Shown one piece after another: positions 33,881 through 43,301 of a stretch of 64,000 nucleotides of DNA. How positions within the stretch are numbered: the stretch's first letter is position 1; each line of letters begins with the position of its first letter. Below the pieces are notes generated by a model that was given only the letters and a program-made list of their open reading frames with translations, had not been told where the DNA came from and ran no database searches. The translations under genes and the position numbers were made by a program. The stretch is from Fabrea salina (Eukaryota; Ciliophora; Heterotrichea; Heterotrichida; Fabreidae): the NCBI GenBank assembly GCA_022984795.1, contig JALIHJ010000019.1, forward strand, positions 62,001 through 126,000, read 5' to 3'.

Positions 33881-34378
33881 ATGGAGTTGAATAGTGAAGA
33901 AAGTGACTCGGACTTCATTCCAGAAGAAAAACCTCCCCAAGAAGAACTCAAGCCTAAAGTTCAGTCTCAAAGAACTCAAAAACTCTGGGAAGAAATGAAG
34001 GCTGAAAAACCCCAAAAAACTCCCAAAAAGGAGTCTTTAGACGAAGCTATGCAAGCTGCTATGAAAGTAAAAGCCAAAATGAACCCTAACAAGAACCTAA
34101 ACGTTAACTATGCAGGGGAGTCTTCCTCCGCACCTTTAAAACGCACTCGACCTAGCCTAGACAAGTTGCTCAGCGAAGTCACTAAAAAGAAACCCTTGAA
34201 TTCTTTAGCCAAGTCACAAGTAGACTGGGAGAACTACAAAGACAAACTTGGAATTGAAGACACACTTTCCAAGAACCGGAAAAGCGGGTTCATACAAAAA
34301 CAAGAGTTTTTACAAACTACTAAAGAAAGAGAAAAGGACCACATAAGCAACCTAAAAAGAAAAAAGCCTAAACAATAG
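33881..34378 (+). CDS. CFDP1: CFDP1/SWC5 (BCNT family), chromatin remodelling subunit
   Basis: 165 residues from the ATG at 33881. The N-terminus is acidic (MELNSEESDSDFIPEE), as in SWC5, where it binds histones. The C-terminal 70 residues are the BCNT-C domain: SQVDWENYKDKLGIEDTL, SGFIQKQEFLQTTKERE. SWC5 is part of the SWR1/SRCAP complex that deposits H2A.Z. It follows ENY2 by 7 bp on the same strand; both act on chromatin. Confidence 0.85.
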   Translation: MELNSEESDSDFIPEEKPPQEELKPKVQSQRTQKLWEEMKAEKPQKTPKKESLDEAMQAAMKVKAKMNPNKNLNVNYAGESSSAPLKRTRPSLDKLLSEVTKKKPLNSLAKSQVDWENYKDKLGIEDTLSKNRKSGFIQKQEFLQTTKEREKDHISNLKRKKPKQ

Positions 34379-34426
34379 ATTTCTTTAAGTCAAATTCACT
34401 GTAAGAACCTAAAACTTATATTTAAT

Positions 34427-35293
34427 ATGGCTTACTTCTCTGGTTTACCCGCTAGGTTTTCAGACCTAACTGATATTCAAATAGAAGAGTACATTGACAG
34501 ACTTCAGCCTGACACTGAAGAAAACTCCCAGAGTTACTGTTCAAGTATTTCCACTTCAAGTAGCCAAATAATCAGTGACGAATTAAATCGTCCTGAAACT
34601 CTTTTGAGCGAGACTCCTTTGCTCAAGAAAACTGTATCAAACGCAGCAGTACTTAGTAAGTTCTGCACAGTCAAAAACAAAAACCCCAAAAAAGAATACG
34701 TCAGAGTTAAACTGATAAGAGGCCACAAAAGGGCAAACAGGCAAATTGCCAGCGGAGTTCACCCAGTCAAAACAATCAACAGGTTTGACAAAAACAACCA
34801 AAACTCACGGCGTTACTGGAAACTGATGATGGAAGTTTACTACAACAACCAAGAACTATTTGACGAACAAAGCACTACCGAGTCAGGACCTGCAACGGAC
34901 GGGAAAGCAAAAAAAAGAAACAGAAATGTTTCCCAACCAAGTAAAAGTTTTAACAACTCCTACGTTGCTTCGTACTTAGACAATCCTTTTACTAAAGAGT
35001 CTTTTCACTACTACGTTGAACTTATATTCTCAGATCCAGATCCCCAATTGCTTTGTGAGAAATTCGAATTTTTGTGCTGCAAGAACCCACTCCACTCTGA
35101 AGAGTGCAGAATTGCATGGAGTGACTTAAAAGACTGGATCCAAAGAGAAATGTTCTATGAACTTAAAATAATGCCTTTCCAAACCCCAACAGAACCAATG
35201 ATTATTGAAACGCTTTCTGAGAACTCAAGACTTGAAATGGAAGAAATAGAAACGGAGGTTATGATGGAAGACAACATCCAAGAATACTTTTAA
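34427..35293 (+). CDS. Hypothetical protein
   Basis: 288 residues. The N-terminal 70 are Ser-rich. A basic middle (KKEYVRVKLIRGHKRANRQI) and an ordered C-terminal helical region (SFHYYVELIFSDPDPQLLCE to WIQREMFYELK) follow, then an acidic tail. There are no membrane helices. I do not recognise a family. It converges on the TTLL gene with 3 bp between stops. Confidence 0.55.
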   Translation: MAYFSGLPARFSDLTDIQIEEYIDRLQPDTEENSQSYCSSISTSSSQIISDELNRPETLLSETPLLKKTVSNAAVLSKFCTVKNKNPKKEYVRVKLIRGHKRANRQIASGVHPVKTINRFDKNNQNSRRYWKLMMEVYYNNQELFDEQSTTESGPATDGKAKKRNRNVSQPSKSFNNSYVASYLDNPFTKESFHYYVELIFSDPDPQLLCEKFEFLCCKNPLHSEECRIAWSDLKDWIQREMFYELKIMPFQTPTEPMIIETLSENSRLEMEEIETEVMMEDNIQEYF

Positions 35294-35296
35294 CAC

Positions 35297-38272
35297 TTAT
35301 AGATTAAACTTATGAGAGTGTTTTGAAGGAGGCTGACTAAAAGACCTGTCTTCTGCACCAGACTTCTCAACTCTATCAGTGGAGTTTTCGTTCTTAGAAT
35401 AAGACCGGTGGTGAGGGAACTTGTTTCTGTACACTTCTGAAAAAGCTTTTCTAGGCATTTTCAATAACTTGCGTTTTCTGTCAAGGTTGCGTTTTTTCCT
35501 GAGTTTTGGTTCTTTTGACTGAGTTTTAAAAGGTTTGGCACTACTGGCGTAGTAAACTCTTTTCTCATAGTTTTGGATTTCTTCAATTACACTTAGTTCT
35601 CCTATTCTGGGGTCTGATATTTTAGACTCTTCTAGTTTTTTAGCTTCTTTTTTGAGTTTTTTCTTCTCTTCTAGTTTTTTTTCGAGTTCTGCTTTGCGTT
35701 GTTCGTACTCAATCATTCTGCGGGCTTCTTCTTTTTCTCTTTTCTTGCGTTCTCTTAACTTGGCTTCTTTTTCTTTTTCGATTTTGGCTTTGAGCCACTC
35801 TTCCATAGCTTTTTTGTTGCGTTCTTCTTGTTCTTTCTGGATTTCTTGTTTAAACTTTTTTTCGTGTTCTTCTCTTTGTTTTTGTTTGATGCGGTTGATG
35901 CGTTTTTGTTCTTCTTGTTTTTTGATTTTTTCGACGAGTGCTGCTTTTCTTTCTGAGTCGAACTTTTCTTGGGTGCTTTGCATGCGTTTCTTTTTTTCTT
36001 CAGCTTTTTCTTTGCGGATTTGTTCGTACCTGAGTTTGGCGTACTCTTCGACTTTTTGCTTTTTTTGTTCGTAGAGTCTGTCTTCTTCTTCTCTTTGTCT
36101 GAGTTTTTCTTCGTGTTCTTCGACTTTTTTCTGTTTTTCTTGTTGAAGTTTGTTGGAGATTTCTTCTCTGCGTCTTTCAGACATCTCAACTACTCTGTCT
36201 CTGATGGATGACAGAACTGAGTTTTCGAGGAAGTTAGGCAGTCTTACTTCTTCTAGTGCTTCTTTGTGCTTCACTTGGGGAGAGTCTGTCCCTTCTATGG
36301 TTTTACTGATAGCTACTGTAAGCAAGTCCCAGTCAGCTAGTCCAAACTCAGACTTCAGGTACTTGGAAAGGTCTTCTCTGATGTCTTCGGGTCCGTTCAA
36401 GTACAGGTTGTATAAACACAGCAGTCCTCCTTCACAGATCACACGACCCCGAATCCAGTCATGGTCCCTTGTTTCTCCTGGAATGTAAATGTTTTTAGTT
36501 GGGTGGTTACAAATCAACTTTAAACAGTTTAAAACAGTTTCAAAAGCTTCCTTTTCAGTGTTTTCACTCATTAGTACCTTTATGAGGTAGTGGAGTATGC
36601 CCAACTTTACAATTTCTTTTCTGAAAAGTGTGTTAGAAACCCCGTTACAAATAGCTTTAAAAGAAGCTTTTTGAATAACTTTAGGAATATTTTCTGAGAA
36701 ACACAAGTTCACCAAGGTTTGCAAGTGTCCGTAAACCACAAGTGCAGCAAGTCCGTTGCTAGTTGAAAGTAACTCAAGTGCCTTAGTGCTGCTTTCTATT
36801 TGTTCTTCCGCCATAAGTTCCCAGTTGGACAACTGACTCATGATTCGGTTAGTTATGCTTTGGAAGTCACTTACCTCACAAACTACAGGCGCTTCTATTA
36901 TATCTTTAAGGGACTGAAGAGTTTCGCGTACAGGGGGTTTTTGGGTTTCAAGGTGTTCTTCTTCTTTTTGAGGCATGTTTCTGCACATTGGAGGCTGGCC
37001 TAACTCTGGTATAGGGTATATAGGCGAGTTGTAAGAGTTACGCATGTTCACGGCAGACCCATCTTCAGAAAAAATACTGCCAGCTTCACAGTAAAGCAAC
37101 TCAAAGTCATTTTCACTCCGAGTTTTGGGGTTCTTAGGAGGGATGTGGGGGTCTACAGTTATTTCCAAAAGGTCGTCTACCATGTTTTGAAGAATCTCTT
37201 CAATGTACTCGTTAGGAACTCCTAAGTAAGGGTTGGTGTTTACTTCAATAAGCCAAGTCCTAAGGTCTTCGTCTATCATAAAGTCAAACCCAAACAACTC
37301 AAAGCACAGTTTCCTTTTGCTTTTGTGCATTTGCTTTTTCCCACTTAAGTAAGTGTCAATCATCAAGTCCTTCATTCTAGGCAGCAAGTGCTCCCAAAAG
37401 TCAACTCTGAACTCACCAAAGGTTTCTGCTAAGTACCTTTGGAAGTCTTGGAAGCTAAGAGTGTTTCCTTTCTCGTGTATACCGTAGTTGTCGAAGTTCT
37501 TTTGCAAACAGTTGTTAGTTAAGTGCACGTAGTTGTCTTTGGCTTGAGTGTCGTACTCAGAACTCGATGTCCTCAAGTACCCGTGCTTGTAGTAAAAAAA
37601 CTCGTGCTTTGCAGTAGCCACAGCCCAAATTCTAATGTCGAATTTCCTTCCTTTAAACAGCAAAGGTCTCTCTATGTACTTTTGGACCACCCACACGGAG
37701 TGCATGTTTTTGCTTGCCAGTATAGTTTTAATTTCTTTGATCTTCCTGCAGATTTCAATTCCTCTGCCTTGGTTCATAGCAGCAGGTTTGATTAGCCACA
37801 TGTTTTTAGAACAGTGTTTGGCAGGCATCCTTTCTTTGTGGGAGTAACCATTACTGATCTCAGCAAACCTAGCAGTTAGAAGGCGGTACTCCAAGTCTTC
37901 GCACTGGGCTGTTATGATGAAACTGGTAGGAATGGAGTCGTAAACTAAGTAACCTCCTTGGACTGCTGATTCAGTACTGGAGTAGTAGTGACGCAGACTC
38001 CTGATCAGCCCTGGCTTGGTAGTTATGACTCTGTTGTTTTCTAAGTGGTTGTGAATCATAGTTCCGAACCCCTTTAGGTACAGGTCTTCAAGTTGATTGT
38101 TAGCCTAAGTAAACTTTACACGCACAGGGAGTCCTGTAGGTTTCCAAATGAACTGGGTTTTTAAGTCGTTTGCTTCCTGTTCAGAAGCCTCTGCCCAGTT
38201 CCCACGTTTGTCCAAACTGGGCTTTATAAACATTCGGCTGTTGTTTCCTTGGTATATTACATATCGGTGCAT
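35297..38272 (-). CDS. Tubulin tyrosine ligase-like protein with coiled-coil tail
   Basis: Two exons, 986 residues (intron 38105-38119, start at 38270-38272, MHRYVIYQGNNSRMF). The ATP-grasp TTL domain covers about residues 1-330: KNMWLIKPAAMNQGRGIEI, WVVQKYIERPLLFKGRKFDI, YVHLTNNCLQKN, FELFGFDFMIDEDLRTWLIE then VNTNPYLG. All typical nucleotide and Mg sites are there. A helical armadillo-like region (about 420-600) follows, then a very long charged coiled coil and a basic tail. TTLLs add glutamate or glycine chains to tubulin. The large extra C-terminus may target cortical or ciliary microtubules. Confidence 0.9.
38105..38119 (-). other. 15-nt intron, TTLL gene
   Basis: GTAAAGTTTACTTAG, phase 0. 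Joins GLPVR to ANNQLEDL. Ends with an in-frame TAG if retained. Confidence 0.9.
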
Positions 38273-38284
38273 TTTTAAATATTA

Positions 38285-39397
38285 CTAGAATTCCTTTTTA
38301 ATCAAATGTTCATGTTGGGCAGTAGTGAAGATCTGGTTGATCTTAGAAACAGTATCAATGTCCTCTCTGTGACTGTTGATTTCCTGGGCAATTTCTTGGT
38401 CTTCTTCAGAAATAGGATAGTTAAAGGTAAAGGGCATTTCGCCAATTCTTACTCTGTTGAATTTCCGGTTCCTTGAGTACTGTGCAGTCTTAGAGTTCCT
38501 TTTTCTAATGAACTTTTGAACTTCCTTTTCGATTTCTTTGCCAACGTCAATTCTTCCTAGTTTGATTTCCAAAAGCAACCGCTTTTTTTCGTTGAGTTCC
38601 TCTGACTTGCTAGGTTGAACTTTTTTAAGTTCCTTGTATATGAACTGGTTTCTAGTGCTCAATACACTAGGGTTGACTATTTCTTTAGGTTTAACTTCAC
38701 TTTCTTCTAAGTTGAGTTGTTTTTTGATAGAGTCTTGCTTTTGCATTGTTTTGATGTCTTTTAGAATAGTTTCTTCAGGACAGATTCCTAAGTTCCTGGC
38801 TTTTTTCCTTTTGCCTTGGTAGTTCTTAGGAAGGGATATTTCTTGTTTACTAAAAGGTCGGCCGAACTCTCGTTTGTTGGCATTTAGTAACTTGACAGTT
38901 TTGGTGTTTTTTAAGTCTTGTCTGCCTATGTAAATGCCTTCTAAGTTCCCTGTAGAAAAGTTTTTGTGGTGTCCAAGAATAGACTTGACTGTAGTAAGTT
39001 CTTTAGCTATTTGTTGTTCATTTAGTTTTTTGTACCTTTCTTCTAGTTGTTTTTTTCCGTTTAAGTAGTCTTTGCTGATAGTCCAGTAGTTGAATTTTTT
39101 AAGTCCAAGTTCTTTTTCTAAGGCTGCGTAGGACTTAGTTCGGTTTTTAAACGTATCTCTGGCTTTTTCCCAGTTGTCTAGTAGGTTCTCTTGTATAGAA
39201 CTGCACTCTTCAATAATTTGCGTGATCTTTTTTTTGCTCGGCCTTAGTCCTTTAAGTTGAGGAGTTGACTTTCTTTTCTTAATGCTTGATTTAGACTGTT
39301 CAGTCGAAGCTTTTTCACTGAAGTTTTTTTTCAGAGAAATAGGAGTGCACACAAACTTTTCTCGAAATTCCTTTGAAGTAATTGAGTTCCTTCCCAT
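38285..39397 (-). CDS. Basic coiled-coil hypothetical protein
   Basis: 370 residues, Lys/Glu-rich with helical stretches (KKLNEQQIAKELTTVKSIL, KEIEKEVQKFIRKRNSKTA). There are no recognised domains or membrane segments. It lies 12 bp before the TTLL gene on the same strand. Its start is 44 bp from the RING-CH/FHA start. Probably cytoskeletal, but unproven. Confidence 0.55.
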   Translation of the reverse strand: MGRNSITSKEFREKFVCTPISLKKNFSEKASTEQSKSSIKKRKSTPQLKGLRPSKKKITQIIEECSSIQENLLDNWEKARDTFKNRTKSYAALEKELGLKKFNYWTISKDYLNGKKQLEERYKKLNEQQIAKELTTVKSILGHHKNFSTGNLEGIYIGRQDLKNTKTVKLLNANKREFGRPFSKQEISLPKNYQGKRKKARNLGICPEETILKDIKTMQKQDSIKKQLNLEESEVKPKEIVNPSVLSTRNQFIYKELKKVQPSKSEELNEKKRLLLEIKLGRIDVGKEIEKEVQKFIRKRNSKTAQYSRNRKFNRVRIGEMPFTFNYPISEEDQEIAQEINSHREDIDTVSKINQIFTTAQHEHLIKKEF

Positions 39398-39441
39398 TTA
39401 TATGTAAAGCTAACTAGAAGCTATTCGCAAAACTGATAAAA

Positions 39442-40488
39442 ATGAAAGGACTCCAACTAAAAGTTAACTTGCAAACCTCAGACTCTCCTGGTTTGTTTAA
39501 CTACGAGTCAACCTCCTCCAAAAAGACTCTTTTCGAACTCAAAAAAAGCGGAAAAGTTAAGTTTGAAGAAGACAGTTTCCAGTTAGTGCCCATTTATGAA
39601 ACTCATAGAAACTCCTTCGTGAGTTTTTTCAGAAAAAACAACTACTACTTAGTTAGACCTGCTCCTGGCTACAAACTTTGGAAAGTCGTAAAGTACTTTC
39701 AAAACTTTGACGAGTCCAAAGCACACCTTCTCAAAAAAGGAGATTTGGTCAAACTAGGCAGTGTTCCTTTTAAGGTCAGAAGCACTGCTTCTGCTAGAGT
39801 AGAGGAACTCCCTGTAACTGACTCTGCAACCTGCAGAATTTGTCTGTCTAGTAAGTCTTCTGAGCAAAACCCACTAGTTAGTCCTTGCAAGTGCTCAGGT
39901 TCCCTGAAACACATTCATCTTGAGTGTCTGCAACTCTGGGTCAACACCAAACTAACTCTTGAAAAGTACCCTAAGTTTAGGGTTTACTACTGGGAAAAAC
40001 TTTACTGTGAGTTATGCATGCAGTCACTTCCCACTAAAATCGTTTGCAAGCACCAAAAGTTTGACTTGCTTAAAGTTGACTCTACAGAAAAGCCATGTTT
40101 GGTTTTGGAAGAGCTGAGTAAAGAAACCACTGGCAGCAGGAAATTCTATGTTATAGAGGGAAACCCCCTCAACTCTGTAAAGTTTGGAAGAGGCCACTCT
40201 GCTGACATTGTTGTAAATGACACTTCTGTAAGTAGGATTCACTCTGTAATTTACTACCGAAACTCAGGTTTTTACATCAAAGACCACAACTCCAAGTTTG
40301 GGACTTTGCTGAAAGCAGACAAAGAAGTTAGGGTGGGAGTTAATGAAACTGTTACCTTTCAGGTAGGCAAAACACTCATGACTCTCAAGCTAAAAGAGTC
40401 TTTTAGCTTAATGCGTTCTTTGTTCAGGAGTTGTTGTGGAAAAGCGCCTAAGAAAGCACTTTACCGGAAAATGAGTTTAGTTCATTAA
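39442..40488 (+). CDS. RING-CH (MARCH-type) zinc finger and FHA domain protein
   Basis: 348 residues. The N-terminal 120 look like a divergent FHA fold (LKKGDLVKLGSVPFKVRS). Residues about 130-195 are a RING-CH finger: CRICLSS, CKCSGSLKHIHLECLQLW, CELC. A canonical FHA domain follows at about 235-315 (VKFGRGHSADIVVNDTSVSR, IHSVIYY, DHNSKFGTL), binding phospho-Thr. The C-terminus has CCGK and basic residues. So it is probably a ubiquitin ligase that recognises phosphorylated targets. MARCH fingers usually belong to membrane proteins; here no membrane helix is seen. Confidence 0.85.
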   Translation: MKGLQLKVNLQTSDSPGLFNYESTSSKKTLFELKKSGKVKFEEDSFQLVPIYETHRNSFVSFFRKNNYYLVRPAPGYKLWKVVKYFQNFDESKAHLLKKGDLVKLGSVPFKVRSTASARVEELPVTDSATCRICLSSKSSEQNPLVSPCKCSGSLKHIHLECLQLWVNTKLTLEKYPKFRVYYWEKLYCELCMQSLPTKIVCKHQKFDLLKVDSTEKPCLVLEELSKETTGSRKFYVIEGNPLNSVKFGRGHSADIVVNDTSVSRIHSVIYYRNSGFYIKDHNSKFGTLLKADKEVRVGVNETVTFQVGKTLMTLKLKESFSLMRSLFRSCCGKAPKKALYRKMSLVH

Positions 40489-40503
40489 TATCAGTAATTC
40501 TAA

Positions 40504-42360
40504 ATGGGGTTTAAAACTTTGCTTAGCATCACAAAGAACTTTGGGTTTGCAAGGAGGTTTTCGAGTTATATACAGAAGCTCAAAGAAGAAGCCCAGAGGA
40601 TCGAAAAGCACTCTGGAACAACTGGAGAACTAGTTTCTCAGTATAACTTGTTGGGGAATGCTTATAAAGAAGAAAAGAATTACTTAGCTTCTATTGACTA
40701 CTACAAACGGGCTTTGTTTATAGCAGAAGAAAACTTAGGAGGGAACAAATATGAGTTGTCTTTGGGCTACAATAACATTGCAGAGATCTACAAACTCCAA
40801 GGCGACTTAGAGTCTTCAGTTAACTACTTAGAAAAGTCTTTGAAGTTGCAGTGCCAAGTCTTAGAACCCCAAGACTTCAGAATAGGACTTACTTATAACA
40901 ACCTTGCAACACTATACGGAGACCTAGGCAACTACGAAAAAGCTACCGAATACCTGGAACAAGCACGCCCTATAATGGAAATGCACCTCAATGACCCAGT
41001 TTCAGGAACTTACTTTCTTAACTTAAGCACTTTGAGCAGACGCAGTGGCAAACCTAAAGAAACCTTTGAGTACCTAGACAAAGCCATCACTATATACCAA
41101 AACATCGGCCACAAAGAAGACTTAGCCCATGCCACTATGAGCAAAGGCCTTGCCAAATGGAGCTTCGGAAGTACACAAGAAGCCAAAGCTCTTATGCAAG
41201 AAGCTATTCAAATGAAGCAAGCCAAAGACGAGGTGCTAGCACAGTGGCACAACAAGTTAGGAACTCTTCTTAACAACTCAGGGCTCACAGAAGAAGCCCT
41301 TGAAAACTTCAAGTCAGCCATTGAACTTTCCAAAGGCTCAAAAGACCCTGAAACTTGGATGTACTTCCACAACATTGGAAATGCTTACAGAAGCTTAAAA
41401 GAAGACTTAAAAGCCCAGCTTAACCTTGAAAGAGCCAATGGACTTGCTGTGCAGAACTACGGCGAAGTCTCCCAAGAAAGCGCTATTACCTTTGAAAACC
41501 TTGCTTCTCTGTTTCAAAGCCAAAACCAGTTTAACAAAGCCCTTGAGTATGCCCAAAAAACACTTGACATCCGGAAACAACTAGCAAGTTCCACAGCAGC
41601 TAGCCACAACAGAATAGGAATTATCAACCATCAACTAGGAAACTACACCAAGGCTAAAGAGCACTTACTTGAGGCCAAAAACTCACTTGAACCTTCAGAA
41701 CTCCTAGCAAACGTCCTAAACAGTCTGTCTTTAGTTTACAGCGAACTAAACGAACTAGAAAACGCAAGCGAAACTTTACAAAGCGCCATTGAAATCACTA
41801 AACAACTAAAAGGAGAAAACAGTCTTTCTCTAGCAGAGCCCTACGCCAACTTAGCTTTTATGAACTTAGAACTCCACAGGTACGACAGAGCTATAGGCTT
41901 CCACGCCAAAGCTCTGGAAGTCTGTGAAAGCAACTTAGGAGAAGACTTGCGCACTGCCGCTTACTCAGACTACTTAGGAGACTCCTTTAGACTTGTAGAG
42001 GACTACCCCAGAGCTATAGAGTGTCATATGAAAGCTATGGAAATCCGTCTGAAAAACAACAACAAGTTTTTAATCGGAGCATCGTACCACAACCTTGCTT
42101 TTGACTACAAGTATCAAAACCAGTTTGAAGAAGCTTTAGAACTACACCAAAAAGGCCACCAGTACTACCAAGAGTCCTTAGGAAGCGACCATCACTTTTT
42201 AGCTGGCTCGCATGTGCTTATTGCGGAGGCACTGGAACTCAAGAACCAACTTGCTGAAGCCAAACTCCACCTAGAAAAAGCTTTGGAAATCTTCAGTAAA
42301 AACCCTGACAACTCCCAAGCTGTTCAAGAAGTCAAACAAAAGTTACAAAAATATAATTAA
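40504..42360 (+). CDS. TPR-repeat protein, kinesin-light-chain-like
   Basis: 618 residues, almost all tetratricopeptide repeats of the 42-residue type (about 12 units; e.g. YELSLGYNNIAEIYKLQGDL, RIGLTYNNLATLYGDLGNY). The spacing is as in kinesin light chain or NPHP3-like proteins. No catalytic domain is present, so it is probably a scaffold. The first 20 residues (MGFKTLLSITKNFGFARRF) could be a mitochondrial targeting peptide. Its TAA overlaps the stop of the convergent syntaxin gene. Confidence 0.82.
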   Translation: MGFKTLLSITKNFGFARRFSSYIQKLKEEAQRIEKHSGTTGELVSQYNLLGNAYKEEKNYLASIDYYKRALFIAEENLGGNKYELSLGYNNIAEIYKLQGDLESSVNYLEKSLKLQCQVLEPQDFRIGLTYNNLATLYGDLGNYEKATEYLEQARPIMEMHLNDPVSGTYFLNLSTLSRRSGKPKETFEYLDKAITIYQNIGHKEDLAHATMSKGLAKWSFGSTQEAKALMQEAIQMKQAKDEVLAQWHNKLGTLLNNSGLTEEALENFKSAIELSKGSKDPETWMYFHNIGNAYRSLKEDLKAQLNLERANGLAVQNYGEVSQESAITFENLASLFQSQNQFNKALEYAQKTLDIRKQLASSTAASHNRIGIINHQLGNYTKAKEHLLEAKNSLEPSELLANVLNSLSLVYSELNELENASETLQSAIEITKQLKGENSLSLAEPYANLAFMNLELHRYDRAIGFHAKALEVCESNLGEDLRTAAYSDYLGDSFRLVEDYPRAIECHMKAMEIRLKNNNKFLIGASYHNLAFDYKYQNQFEEALELHQKGHQYYQESLGSDHHFLAGSHVLIAEALELKNQLAEAKLHLEKALEIFSKNPDNSQAVQEVKQKLQKYN

Positions 42361-43288
42361 GTATCTTTATAAATCAGCATAAGTGCTAAGATCACAATCC
42401 CTACTATTAAACAGAGCATGCAAGAAGTAGCTCTTGTGCTTCGTTGGTGCTTGTCTGCCTTTACAAGCTCCTGCACGCCTTTTCCTGTGTGCTCTTTGGC
42501 CTGCTCAATGTTATAGTCGATTCTGTCCAGAATAGTTCCTTGGTGCAGCACAAGTGCACTTAAGTCTTTGAAGATCATAGAGAGTTCGTTGATGTTGTTA
42601 ACTAATATGTTGATTCCTTCGTCTCTTTCTTTAGCTATTTCGTCCATGTCCTCGAACTCGTCCTGCATTTGCAAGTCGTCTTCTACTGGAATCAAGCTTG
42701 TAGGGTTTTCGCCTGCGTTTAGTTTTTTGAGGTTTTCCATGTAGGTCCTTTGCATGAGGCGGTGTTCTTGGGTTATTTCTTGCAAACGAGTAGCTAGTTG
42801 TCTCTGTATGTTCTTTCTGACGCTTAAGTCAGCAGAGGAACCTGAACTAGTTCCTATGTTCATTACAAAGCCTTCGCATTCTCTCATAGACTAGCTGAGT
42901 AATTCCGTACCTTTGTGACTTGGTTACTGAGGTTCTGGATTTCGCGCTCTTTGGAAGAAGGGTCTCCAAAAGTAATTTGGAGTCTTTCGGTTTGGACAGT
43001 CTTGAGTTTCTGTACTGCTTAAATCTTACATCTGGACTCTAATGACTTAAAGTCTTCCGAAACCTTTTCGTAAGTGTCAACCCAAACAGGGGGCAGATTA
43101 GGTTTAGGAGCTAAGTCACTGGGAGTTATGCCTTCTAAAAGCACTGCCCTTCCTTGGTCTGAGTTTTCTGAAAGCTGGAATCTGTTGGGCTTCCTTTTTT
43201 GTTCCTGCCGAGAAGACTTGAACTGGTGAGTTAAGTTCCTTGAAGTGCCTATTGACTTGGATAACAAAGGAATCGCAGCTGGTTCCAT
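42357..43288 (-). CDS. STX16: Syntaxin-16/Tlg2-like Qa-SNARE
   Basis: Three exons, 298 residues (introns 43015-43029 and 42891-42910). The N-terminus has LPPVWVDTYEKV, matching the P-P-x-W-V-D motif of syntaxin 16. A helical Habc region follows, then the SNARE motif NINELSMIFKDLSALVLHQG and TILDRIDYNIEQA with the central Gln, and a C-terminal membrane anchor (CLIVGIVILALMLIY). Syntaxin 16 works in endosome-to-trans-Golgi transport. The 20-nt second intron is longer than the local norm. The stop overlaps the TPR gene's stop by 2 bp. Confidence 0.85.
42891..42910 (-). other. Probable 20-nt intron, syntaxin gene, intron 2
   Basis: GTACGGAATTACTCAGCTAG. It is the shortest GT-AG removal that links both frames without a stop; ending at the first AG (16 nt) leaves an in-frame TAG. 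It keeps A six bases from the 3' end. An assembly indel is the alternative. Confidence 0.55.
43015..43029 (-). other. 15-nt intron, syntaxin gene, intron 1
   Basis: GTAAGATTTAAGCAG, phase 1. Joins SLESR to LQKLKTVQ. An internal TAA is in the host frame. Confidence 0.85.
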
Positions 43289-43301
43289 ATTATTTGGAAC
43301 A

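Noticed and set aside
33630-33951. Minus-strand frame opposite ENY2/CFDP1
   Set aside because: It is a shadow; the plus strand matches ENY2 end to end after removing two consensus introns.
35652-36211. Long Lys/Ser- or Phe/Leu-rich frames opposite or alongside the TTLL tail
   Set aside because: They are shadow frames of the repetitive coiled-coil coding sequence (GAA/AAG-rich codons read in other frames).
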